The notes below the pieces were generated by a model. That model did not search any database, was not told where the DNA came from, and was given only the letters and a program-made list of their open reading frames with translations. From Gnetum montanum (taxonomy: Eukaryota; Streptophyta; Gnetopsida; Gnetales; Gnetaceae), in contig MNCI01007684.1 of assembly GCA_015680685.1 (NCBI GenBank), positions 565,459 through 629,458 on the forward strand: a stretch of 64,000 nucleotides of DNA, in the 5' to 3' direction. The number at the start of each line of letters is the position of its first letter. Position 1 is the stretch's first letter. Below, piece by piece: positions 1-11,023 of the stretch. The translations under genes were made by a program, and so were the position numbers.

Positions 1-381
1 TTTGATGGATACCATTTCCAATCATAAAAAGTTCATCTCAAGCCTTCTGTCACACTTGAAAGCCCTCAAGAAGGCTTCATCTTCTGTTCAATAACACTTT
101 GGTTTTTTTCATACAAAAATAATGAAACAACATCAACTTGTAGAGTTGATTCCAGCCCCTTATTATATTCTGTATTCTCAACTTTTAGCACAAAAAGAAG
201 CTTTGAGGAGCATATTGACCTTGATGTTATAGGGAGCATAAAATATGCTCAAGCTTTTTCTCATTAGCAAGATAACAAAAAAGCAAGTGTGAATTTTTTT
301 TATAAATAATTTCTTATGCTAATTATTTTAGATTTTGTTAATTGATGAGTTCTATTCTTTTGAGGTTACCTAGTTTTAGGT

Positions 382-1088
382 GGTGTTATTAGAATAGATG
401 AAGTTAAAATTGATGATAACATTGTCAATGAAGACAAGGATACTCAAAGGAGAATAAAAAGGTTTAAAAATATGCAAAGCAAAGAACACATTGATGCATG
501 TGGGATTTATCAAGTTCATCCTCTCTATCACATTTAACATATTTGACAATGAGTTCTTCAATGTCTCAAAACCTATCAAGTTTGTTACCTTCAAGTTTGA
601 GTACATGTAAAATTGCATGTTGTTACTGTTGGAATTGATGGCACTACTATAGATCCTAAAGAAATTTTTTTAATAAATTTATTTCTAGATGTCTCTAGTC
701 CTAAACTTCCCAATGAGGTGATATATTACATATCAATTGTTTTTCAGAATTACAGTTTAGAAAATAACATCCTGTGTGGAGATTTTTGTTTCATTTATAT
801 GTTGCAACAAGCTTGTGTGCCCTTATCATGGCATTTACACTCATTGTAGATAGCTAAATATTATGTGGATGCTAATTTTGCATATGATGAAGAGAGAACA
901 CAAAGACCATTTAAATGGGTGTAGCACTTAGCACATATTGATTTTTTACTAGAAACTCCTTTGCTTCTTGTTGATATGTCAAGACCTGCTAGGTCAAAAA
1001 ATGGATCTATCACATCAGGCTTAGCTATGTACATATAGCAACATCACATAAGAACAATGTTAGAGAGAATTAGAACTCACAAGAAGAC
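382..1088 (+). pseudogene. Decayed ORF of unknown family
   Basis: One reading phase on the plus strand stays protein-like from about 382 to 1088, broken by point stops (TAA, several TGA and TAG) with no obvious frame change. The best stretch is 613-849, which begins MHVVTVGIDG; after a TAG the phase continues with IAKYYVDANFAYDEERTQRP and later LLLVDMSRPAR. I do not recognise the family. The composition and the decay pattern match the transposon ORFs elsewhere in the window, so a retrotransposon-associated ORF is more likely than a host gene. It lies just outside the 5' target duplication of element A, so it belongs to the DNA that A inserted into. Confidence 0.4.
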
Positions 1089-1594
1089 TTAACTAGCTCT
1101 TAAGTGAGTCACCTTTGCTATGATCACTTATATTATCATCATTAACAAGATTGTGTAATATTTGTATTTCATCACTAGAACAAATTGTGAATATATCTAT
1201 GATTTTCTTTATTCCAAGCTATTTAATTATTCTTTATTTTAAAACTTTGTTCTCTTTTTAAAGAAATTTGATAATTTAATGATAATCTAAAAACAATGGT
1301 TAATGTAAGATTTCAAATTGTTGTTGTTTTAGCTTGATGCAATTTATGTTTTTCAAATTAGGAAAAAGATGTATCTACTATGATATTCTAGTATCTATGT
1401 AGTAGACCAGGTTGGAAGATTAGACTTGAAGTGCACATATCTTATTATTTTAAAACCAAGGCACACATGCTCTAATTAGTATCTCTATCCATTATATTTA
1501 TATTTTAAACCTTTCTATGTCTAAATTATGTTCATATTAATAATGAATTTTCCTTCAATCCTTTGCCTATCTCAAAGGTACTAGGATGATGAAG
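1089..1594. other. AT-rich flank, no gene seen
   Basis: AT-rich sequence between the decayed ORF and element A. I see no coding signal or clear repeat. The last bases (1595-1599, CTAAT) are the left target duplication of element A. A short near-copy of the LTR start (TGATGAAGCTAAT) sits at 1587, directly before the real LTR start at 1600. Confidence 0.5.
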
Positions 1595-1599
1595 CTAAT

Positions 1600-2503
1600 T
1601 GATGAAGCATCATGGTTGATGTCATCAATGTGACCTCATTGATGTGATCCCATCAACGTGATCCCATTGACATAGGGTTTGACTTGTTGATGTGTACTCG
1701 TCCATAGGGCTCCTTATTTTGCCTATAAATATGCACTCACCAGCTGCATTTATGACAATAAGTCTCATAGTTATAGTGAAGCTATAGCAATTTTTTCACT
1801 TGAAAGTTAGAATATTTTCTAAGTGCCCACAGTAGGTGTTAAAGAGTGTACAAATCTTTATTCGTGCACTATTATACCTAAGCACTGAACTATGTGCAGC
1901 AATAAAGACAAGCTTTCTGATAAAGTTTGTAGCACTTTGAAATAGATTGATTATTTCCTTTATGCATTTAATATTTTAAGCAATTTCCTTTAATGCTTTA
2001 AGTAATTATAGTAATTAAATCAAGCTAATTTAAGCAGCATTAAGGTAGATTAAGACATATTAAATAGAAATTAATTACGTACATAAGTACGACCACTTCT
2101 AGCATATGTTTAGCACCTGGTAATCCTAGTAATGCTTAACATTTGGTAACCCAATAATGTTAAATGTATTCAGGATGTGTACAGTAAGTGGGAATGGATA
2201 CTTATGTTAGGATTAGGTAACGTTAGTTCATTAGAATAAATTAGCAATTAAATATATAATTCTTTATTCTTTATTCTTAGGCAACTTAGAAGATAAAACA
2301 TAAAAATCATATTCCTTAGTTGCGCTTAACCATACATTTGCATTTAACAAGTGTAATTGGAAAGATAATGACTACAACAATTAGTTTCACTTCTTAGAGA
2401 CCAGTATACCTAAAATGCTATAAGTCCATAAAATTCAACTGAATCACACATGAATGCTTAGTGATTTGTCTGGTTGGGCATAGGGTCTACTCGTTGCTCA
2501 CCA
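1600..2503 (+). repeat. 5' LTR of element A
   Basis: 904 bp. It aligns along its length with 14075-14948 and more loosely with the LTRs of D and E. A plant TATA box, CTATAAATA, lies at 1723-1731, and downstream blocks such as CAATAAAGACAAGCTTTC are shared by the family. The last about 190 bp (from 2316) are the start of the 661-bp tandem duplication that continues into gag, so a second LTR end is found at 3165. Confidence 0.9.
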
Positions 2504-3638
2504 TGGACATCATTGTCAGGGACTTGTAGTTTGATATGTGCACTATCTAGGACTTAGAGAAAATTATTTAAGATCATTAGAACAAATCCTAAAGTCACAA
2601 TCGTTTGAACAATAATAATTATTATAATTAAAGGACACTATTATTTTTCTTCTATGTGAAAATGTCTTCTTCTTCTAAGCATGATGAATCAAAGCTGCGA
2701 GTGCCCCAAGAATTCAAGGTGATGTATACTCATCCAAATGAGTTTGTGCCTCAATTCAACTTCATCTTGCATCAAGATGAATAGCTTTGGAGAAGAGACA
2801 TGGAGGATAACGTTGTGTTCCTACCCAACCAATCTATTCCTAGGATGCTACTCCAAACTCTCAAGAGGTAGGAAATCCAAGATCTTATGAAGAGTATGTT
2901 ATGCATGACCATGACTATCGGGACTATCATCCCACTAAAACACACCGCAAAAGAGATTGGCATTGGGAGAAGTGCCTTAGTTGCACTTAACCATACCTTT
3001 TCATTTCACAAGTGTAATTTCAAAGATAATGATTGCAATGGTTAGTTTCACTTCCTAGAGACTGGTGTACCTAGAAGGCTATAAGTCCACAAGAATTTGA
3101 CCAGATCACGCATAAACACATTTTAGTTTGTATGGTTGGACATAGGGTCTACTCACTGCTCATCATTGGCACCATTGTTAAGGACTTGTGGTTTGATACT
3201 TGCACTATCTAGGACTCAGTGAAAATTATTTAAGATCATTGGAATGAATCCTAAAGTCACAATCATTCGAACAATAATTATTATTATATTTAAAACACAC
3301 TATTATTTTTCTTCTACGTGAAAATTTCTTCTTATCATAGGCATGATGATTGAAACTACCACTTCCCCAAGAATTCAAAGTGATGTATACTCATCCAAAT
3401 GAGTTTGTGCCTAATTTTAGCTTCATCTTGCATCAGGATGAACATATGTGGTGAAGAGACATGGAGGGCAATGTCATGTTACTACCTAACCAATTTGTTC
3501 CTAGGATGCTACTCCAAACTCTTAAGAGGTAGGGCATCCAAGATCTTCATGAAGAGTATGTTGTACATGAACATGACTATCAGGACTACTATCCCAATAA
3601 AAGACAACACAAAAGAGATAGACACCAAGAGAAGTGCC
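2316..3638 (+). repeat. 661-bp tandem duplication across LTR end, primer site and gag start
   Basis: Unit 1 is 2316-2976 and unit 2 is 2977-3638. Both begin TTAGTTGCRCTTAACCATAC and end GAGAAGTGCC. Each unit holds the last part of the LTR, the primer site, the leader and the first part of gag. The units have diverged at many positions, so the event is old. Unit 1 keeps a gag ATG at 2662, while unit 2 has ATT at that place. The junction has only a few bases of shared sequence (CC), as in a template slip or unequal recombination. Confidence 0.9.
2504..2522 (+). other. Primer binding site of element A (tRNA-Asp type, decayed)
   Basis: Begins directly after the LTR end at 2503. TGG, ATTG and GGGA positions agree with the plant tRNA-Asp(GTC) complement TGGCGCCGTTGCCGGGGA, with mostly C/G-to-T/A changes. 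The duplicated copy at 3167-3184 reads TGGCACCATTGTTAAGGA, where all six mismatches to that sequence are G-to-A or C-to-T. Confidence 0.75.
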
Positions 3639-4945
3639 ATGAAGCTACGAAGGGAAAATGGTTCACTAACCCCTTGTTCCTAATGAACTAAAAGAACAAT
3701 GAGAATCCTTCCTACATGAAGATTCACAATGCTTGTGCCTTGCAAAACATTGAAAATTATTGGTAAAAACTTAATCTATTTCCCAAAACACTCACAAAAG
3801 AAGCAAAACGATGCTACCACTCTTTGGAGCCAGAATTAATTCATAGATGTAGTATGATGCTTGAGCTGTTCAATGATAACTATCAAACATATGTTAGAGT
3901 ATCCAATTTAAGAAAGTAAATGCAAGACTGGTGACAAAGAACACATGAACCCTTGGATGTAGCCATGGATAGGCATTATTCCCTTTTACATAGACATACT
4001 TGCCATGGTTATTCTCAATGAAAGTGGCTTCACCATATCATAGATGTCCTCTGATTAGAAACAAGGAGAATCCTTAGGGTCTATGCCCAAGGGAGATTGT
4101 CAGAACTTTAAGTCCATCAGATCCAAAGGCTCATTAAGTAGGTTGCAAAAGAAGAAGACGAATTGAGAAGCTAGGAAAGTGTTGAAGTATATAACCAAGA
4201 TACTTTCATCAGAAAAGGGGAGGTTCAATCTTATGATAGTGTGGGGGAGGCACCACATGATAAATTGGTGAAGCAAAAACCCTTGCCGATTCAAAAATCT
4301 ATTTCCAAAATTTTCAATAAGGTGGATAAAATGTGGGATTCCTTAGATGAAAAATTCCAAACTACTATAAAAATTGCAAAAGAATCCAAAGAGAAAAGTA
4401 GTGATTATGATCATAGGAGAAGTAAGAAAGCTAAATGTGCCTACAAAAGGGGTAAGGGCAAATCTACTGCAATAGAAGAGATTGTGGAGTATGAATTAGA
4501 TGGTGGTGGTGGATGTGACATTTGCCAATATGAACATCCTAAAAAATGTTGTCCTATTGTATCACACTTGTTAGAGTATAGGGTGTACATACTGAATCCT
4601 AGGTTGGCAAAAAGGTAAGCATCCAAAAGGTTTCCTAATCCTCAAGGTAATCCCAGGTAGTTTCACCAACAATAAGATTATTATCTAAGTGGAGCTCCAC
4701 TACAACCATATAAGCAATACTAGTAGTGGTAGCATCCACAATCATAGTGGATGCCATCACCAAGGTAGCAATACCCCTACAAGCAGCTAAATCTATATGG
4801 ATACTATGTTTAGCAACACAGATTTCTACATGACTCTTCTAGTCATGCTTCTTTTTAGCATCACTACTCTCCATTAGAGTAATATAGAGATCATTCTCCA
4901 TCTCTTAGAGGGAAGTCTCTATACCTTTATCACCCTCATCATTCA
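2662..4945 (+). pseudogene. gag of element A (with partial duplication)
   Basis: Capsid/nucleocapsid polyprotein remnant. Unit 1 starts MSSSSKHDESKLRVPQEF at 2662; the same PQEFKVMYTHPNEFVP segment returns in unit 2 near 3365, and from there one phase runs on past 4241. Features seen: a retrotransposon-gag-like stretch around 3775-3900 (FPKTLTKEAKRCYHSLEP), a lysine-rich region at 4380-4480 and a zinc-knuckle-like CDICQYEHPKKCC at about 4516-4555 (C-x2-C-x3-H-x3-C, slightly short of the usual spacing). The frame is interrupted by TAG, TGA and TAA stops. Gag, protease and the N-terminal RT share one phase (phase of 3365, 4241, 5135), so they were probably one polyprotein. Confidence 0.8.
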
Positions 4946-7900
4946 ACACATGTCCCTCCACCCTCAACCGAATTATCACCTGCTCCATATATGCAAGGTT
5001 AGATTCCCACATAGCTGTAGCAATGAAATGCTACCAAGGCCATTAATTTACTATTGGTTCCCCCACCAAGTGGTTCAGAACCTAGACATAGAAAAAGATC
5101 AATTTTCTAAACCAATAGCCCTACAAAGCCCTCATTGAGTCATGCAATTGGCCATCTTGTATCACCTTCTTCCTCTACATCTATTTCCTTTGAGAACCCT
5201 TCAAACCAAACGCCTCCTAATATTTGCACATTCATGTTAATCCATGCTATATCCTATTGGATCAAAGCTATCAAGCTTTCTAGAAAAAGAGTTGATCCTG
5301 AAAGTTCCCTCATCTACTTGTAGATTACTAGAAATGAGCCATGCAAGGTTCTTCTTGATTTAAGTTTTGGTGTCCATCTGATTTCTCACAAAACGTATAA
5401 ATTCTAGAACTTGCCTCCTCTAAAGAAGAGAAACATTTATTTAGAATTTGCAAATCAATCCATCACTATTTCCCTAGCACTGGTGAAGGACATTATGACC
5501 ACTATTTGTGGGTGGTCCGATCCTACCAATTTCCTTGTGATGAAGGTTGATAATTGCAATAGGATATTTCCAATTAGTATGTAAAGGGCTTGGTTGAGCA
5601 CTCTTAAGGAATGAATGGGCATCAAAGTTCTTTCCTTGGAAATTTCCAAGGAAAATGCATTTAGAAAGATCAAGAAGAAGACAATTCCATGCATCGCATA
5701 TAATGATACAAGGTGCAACTATGTGTAGAAGTTATGGTCTATCAAAAGCACATCAATCAAATCATGTAGATAGTGTGTAGATGAATTTAAAATCCAAAAT
5801 CACCTATACGAAATAGCCACAAAATAAGAGAACACCCCATGGCTGATAGCTAATCTTGAAAGTAGCACACTTTGCATTCAACCAACTGAGAGCTTAACAT
5901 GTGTCTGTGTTAAAGGCATGAATGAACTAGAGTAAGTTCATCACCAAATATTTAATCATGAACTTGATGATACTTATTGGGGAGAGTTGGAAATCCCTAA
6001 AAATTTTAAACATGAGAATTTAGAGTTGAAAACTCTACCTGTCGATGTAGAGTATGGATTCTTGAAAAATGACAAGCTAGTGATAATCAATGTTAATCTT
6101 GCTCTTGAGTAGGAAAAGATGTTGTTGATTATCATTAATAAATGCTCAACACCCATTGCTTGGTCATATTCTAAATTCACTGGGATTGATCCTAAGACAT
6201 CTTAGCATCACATCTATACAGGTCCATCCATTAAGCCAAAGAGGTAGCTGGAGCCGTGGATGAATCCAAAATTGAAGTAGATTGTCCAAGAGAAACTTAA
6301 ACAGCTCTTCAAGGAAGTGTTCATCTATCTAATTAAAAATAGTAGTTTGGTTATCCCACTTGTGATTGTGCCAAAGAATGGTGGCAAGTTAAGTGTATGT
6401 ATTGATTTTAGGCTATTGAACATGGCAACCTACAAAGATCATTTCCCATTGTCATTTGTGAAGCAAGTGTTGGACACTATCTCTAGGCCTTACTATTATT
6501 GCTTTCTATATGGTTATAGTGGCTATAATTAGATTCATATTATTCAAGAGGATCAAGCCAAAACAACATTCACAAGTCCCTAGGGGACTTTTGCATATAA
6601 AAAGATGCCTTTTGGTTTATGCAATTCCCCTACAACATTCCAACACCTTGTCCTAAGTATTTTTTTAGTAGTTGATTCATAACAAGGTGGAAGTCTTCAT
6701 GGATGACTTTTCCACCTATGATGCTACATTTGAGCAAGCCTTCAACCACCTTGAGTAAGTGCTAAAAAGGTACATGGAAATCAATCTTTAGCTTAATGGG
6801 AAAAAGATCCATTTGATGATCCAAGAGGGCATTGTCCTAGGGCATAGAATCTCATAAGTAGGGATTGAGGTAGACCCTAAAAATATTAGGATCATCCAAG
6901 GAATAACCCATTAGCTAGAAATCATTAAATATATCTAGTCACTCCTCAAACATATTAGCTACTACTAGCAATTCATATAGAATTTTTATAACATTGCAAA
7001 ACCATTGGTTAAGTTGACAAAGAAAGATTCTTCATTCATATGGACAAAGAAATGTGAAAAATCATTCCAGTAGCTTAAGGAGAAGCTTGTAGAAACTCTA
7101 ATTCTATGAGCACCTGATTGGTCTCATCCATTTCACAACATGATGGACACATTAAACTATGTCTTGGAAGCTATTATTATATAATTGGACAATCAAAAAT
7201 GTCCTTTCTATATCCACTTCACAAGACAAAGTATTGTGGGTGCATAGCTTACCTACACCACAATAGCAAAAGAGATAATGATGGCAATGTATGCTTTGGA
7301 AAAATTTGGGCACAATGTGCTTGGATACAATGTGTTTATGCATAATAACTAAAGTGTCATTTGCTTCCTTATGAAAAAGCCAATGGTAAGCCCATGTGTC
7401 ATATGGTGGCTAGTGATCTTGTAAGAGTTTGATCTTACAATGGTAGATCAAAAGGAAACTGAGAATGTGATTGCTGATCACTTGTCCCAATTAAAATGAA
7501 ACAACAAGGAGGATGAGTTCCCATTCTTTGATCAATTTTCTAATGAACTCATCTTTAGCAATGTAATAAATGAATAAGTGTCCAATGAACCTACATGGTA
7601 TGATGGCATTCTCACTTATCTTCTCACTTAGGAGATGCCAAAAGAATTATATCATAGGAAGAAACAATAGTCTCTTCATCAAGCCAAACATTTCATGGAA
7701 ATCAATGGATACCTTTATCAGATGTGCATCGATGGCTTAGATCATCAATGTATCCCTGATGATGATCAACTACACATTCTCTAAGATGCTCATGAGGGTC
7801 CTTTTTGGGGCCACTATGCAAGGAGATGCACAACCATTAAGATCCTAATGGTAGGGTATTACTGGTCAATAATCTTCAGGGATGCTCACCAATTCATTTT

Positions 7901-8948
7901 CTCTTGTAAGCACTATCAACGAGATGGTGGGATGACCACTCAAATGAAAGGACCTCAACAATGGATCCAACCTCGAGAACCCTTCAACATTTGGGACATA
8001 GACTTCATGGGTCCCATCACACCCATGTCAAATGAAATGACGTACATAATAGTTGTTGTTAACTATTGTACCAAATGGGCAAAAGTAGTAGCAGTCACCA
8101 ACTGTACATCTTCCACTACTACTCAGTTTGTAAAATAAAATGTTGTAAATAGATTGGGAATTCCATGCACACTAATTACTAACAATGGTACTCATTTTAC
8201 AGGTGCTACTTTTTGTAAGCTCATGCAACATTTAAGGGTTGAACATAAGTTAACAAGACCCTATCAACCCCAAGCAAATGGTCAAGCAAAGGTTACCAAT
8301 AGGAAAATCTCAAAAATCCTAATGAGAACAATTAGCAAAATATAGGAGAGACTGGAGCACAAAATTCAACAATGCTATTCGGGCCAACCACTCCACATGG
8401 AAACTCCCTATAGGCTGCTCTCCCTATGAGCTAGTGTATGAGAAATTACGAACTCTTCTAATTCAATTTGAGCTCTATACAATTTCAACAACCTGTGACC
8501 TTGATCTTGACCTTATCTTAGCACAAAAAGAATGATTGTTCAATCTTAACATACTACATGAGAATAGATTGATGGCCCTATCATTGAATGAAGTGCACAA
8601 GGAATTCAATAAGAAACACCATGATCTTAGGATAAGAAAATTAAAATTTCAACCTAGAGACAAGGTTCTCTACTAGAACCCCACACATGTACCTTCTAAG
8701 ATTAAGTTTCAAACATTGTGGGAAGGGCCTTATATCATATAACAAACCTTTTCTTTTGAGGCCATGTTGGTCTACAAACCAGAGATCCCAAACAAAAAAA
8801 AGCTAGTCAACATGCAACAACTCAAACCATTCGATAAGCCTAAGAAAGCCAATGAAAGCAACACCTCCTTGGATGGACAACCACGATCAATTTTTTGGCC
8901 CTCCTCCTTTCAACATAGTCATGGGGGAGATGGCCAATCATGCTAACC
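4946..8948 (+). pseudogene. pol of element A: protease, RT, RNase H, integrase
   Basis: Order along the strand: protease around 5330-5550 (VLLDLSFGVHLIS resembles the DLG active-site region of Athila proteases); RT from about 6310 (VPKNGGKLSVCIDFRLLN, KDHFPL, MPFGLCNSPTTF at 6603-6645), a frame change near 6660, then the RT catalytic FMDDFS at about 6696; RNase H around 7020-7350 (LTYTTIAKEIMMAMYALEKF); integrase HHCC zinc region about 7780-7925 and core 7950-8340 (WDIDFMGP), then a C-terminal part after another frame change near 8350-8520, ending about 8948. Integrase residues are lost: the second acidic residue reads N (TNNG), the catalytic Glu reads K (QAKVTNR) and one zinc Cys reads Tyr (CKHYQR). 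All three fit G-to-A changes. W and Q codons have become TAG (6532, 6583). Confidence 0.88.
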
Positions 8949-11023
8949 ATATCAATGGCTCCTCAATTTTTCTACCTTTTTATTTTATGCTTTTTTGTTT
9001 TACATTTTCTTTGTTTTTATACCTTTTTGTTTTACACTTTGTTATTTTTACAATTTTTTGCTTTAGAACATTGTTAGTATGTTTTATCTTTTTTTTGAAT
9101 ATTTTCCAATTTATTTTATATTTTACTTTTTTTTGTTTGACTTTTTCTTGTTTTCTAATAAAATGCTTTGTTGCCAGTAGGAAACAATGATGTTGTAGCT
9201 ATTTGATAATGATGGTTTGTACTTAATGTTTTTGATTGCTAATGTCTAGTTTATATTTTTGATTTTTGATGACTAATGACTAAAATAAAGTTTTTTTTTC
9301 ATAGAACAGGTAGTGATTCCACGTCATCCACCCATCCACCAACTCTATGGTATTCCTAGTTTTAAAAGTATGAAGTCCATTTTTCATTAATAAAACTTTA
9401 ACGAACTTGTAACCTTGGTAGTTTCTAAACATGGAAAAGATTCAAATGTTTGAAAGGGTGTGATTGCAAGGGGATTCAATATTCTTTGTGCCTTTCTACT
9501 TACTTGAGTGTAACTGTGTTTTCATGGATTTATTACCATTCTATGTCAACCAATAATAGGAAGTTAATAAGTCTTTGAATGATGTGGTTTCCATTGAAAA
9601 AAATCCATAAAAACATAAAATTCAAAAACAAACACACACAAAAAAACATGATGGGAATTCAAAGCACACCCCTTAGACAAAATAACTGGCTACAAGCACT
9701 AATTATAAAACTAGAAAGACATGTTACCCATGTCTAAAGGTCCCTTCTAACTAAGGTCTTTTCTCACTTTTTTATTCTCTTTTCTTCTTAAATAAGAAGT
9801 GATGAGTGATTTGTGGGAGCATTCTTGTGTCTTGAGGGGATGGTCTAGTCTTAGAGTGGTGATGTAAAGTCACTGAAAGTGGTTGGTTTTGATCTAGATT
9901 AAGGATGGACTTTATCAGGTCATTTAACCATAAGATCCACAAGGAACTTCATGTAACCACAATTCGAAATTGCATCTTACCTTCTTAATCATCCATCAAT
10001 GCTTTCTATCATTCATGTCATTATCAATTTCCATGTCTTATTCAATATCTTAGTTTGATGTGTTGAAATTCTTAGGTAGGTTCTTCTGAATTTGGTCCTT
10101 AACTATTCACAACCATTAATCCACAATGGGGCCCATAGACTTCTTAGTTGAGGTTATGCAAGGATACAAAAAGGGCATGAGCCTGCTATGGGAAGGACCC
10201 ACTTGCATATCTCTTAGTTAGGATAGTTAAGTTCCTTATCTTTAGGCATTTTGGTGATCAAATCTTTTGTGTGCTCCATCAATTGCATCCAACTATGCAC
10301 TCCTTTAGGCATTTTCTCTAATAAAATTTTATTCTCCAATAATTCTCCAATTTTTGTGAATTTTCAAACCCTTTTCTAAGGTTTTCATCATGTTCATAGC
10401 TTTTCTAACTCTCTATGGACCCCAATTTAATAAGAAAACTTCTATTATTTTTCAATATTTTTAAAGTGAAAAATTTTGTGGACTAGATTCGTCAATAAGA
10501 TCTCATATAGACATCCCTCCCATCAATGAGATCTAGTTGATAGAACCCTATCGATATAAGGCAAAAAGCCTTTCGATATGTGTGGACACTTAAGAATTTT
10601 TCACATTTTCTCATAAGCAAGGGGGGAGTTTTTAAAATTTTCAAAGCCCCAAACCTTCCAAGAGTCATATCTTTCTAATCATTTGTCCGATTCACTCTAT
10701 TCTTTGACCTTGTAGCTACCAAAGGTAAGCTCTTTGTTGTGGGTGCCACAAACCTTAAGTTTTTAACAAAAAAAATTTTGGAAATTTTTTTAACTCCCAC
10801 AAGGTTTAACAAAGACATCAACATTAAAAAATCAAATTATAAGAGTTAATCCCTTCCAACAATCTCCAATAACATTCAAAGGTAAAAATTATCAAAATAA
10901 TAATAAAAGAATCAATTTACCATGGTCCAAACTTAGCCTAAGTGTAACCACCCAATGACAAAGATAGTTAAATGTTATAAGTTACACATTGAATGCTAGT
11001 CCTTGATTATGTTTTAATCATAG
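8949..11023 (+). other. Element A spacer between integrase and extra ORF
   Basis: About 2 kb without a supportable gene. It has a strongly T-rich stretch (about 8965-9300, which gives a spurious hydrophobic ORF), then AT-rich sequence with short direct echoes. Athila-type elements commonly have a noncoding spacer here. I see no second promoter that I could defend. Confidence 0.6.

Noticed and set aside
8852-9190. 112-aa ORF with a strongly hydrophobic end, candidate membrane or envelope-like protein
   Set aside because: The hydrophobicity comes from a T-rich noncoding tract after the integrase end.
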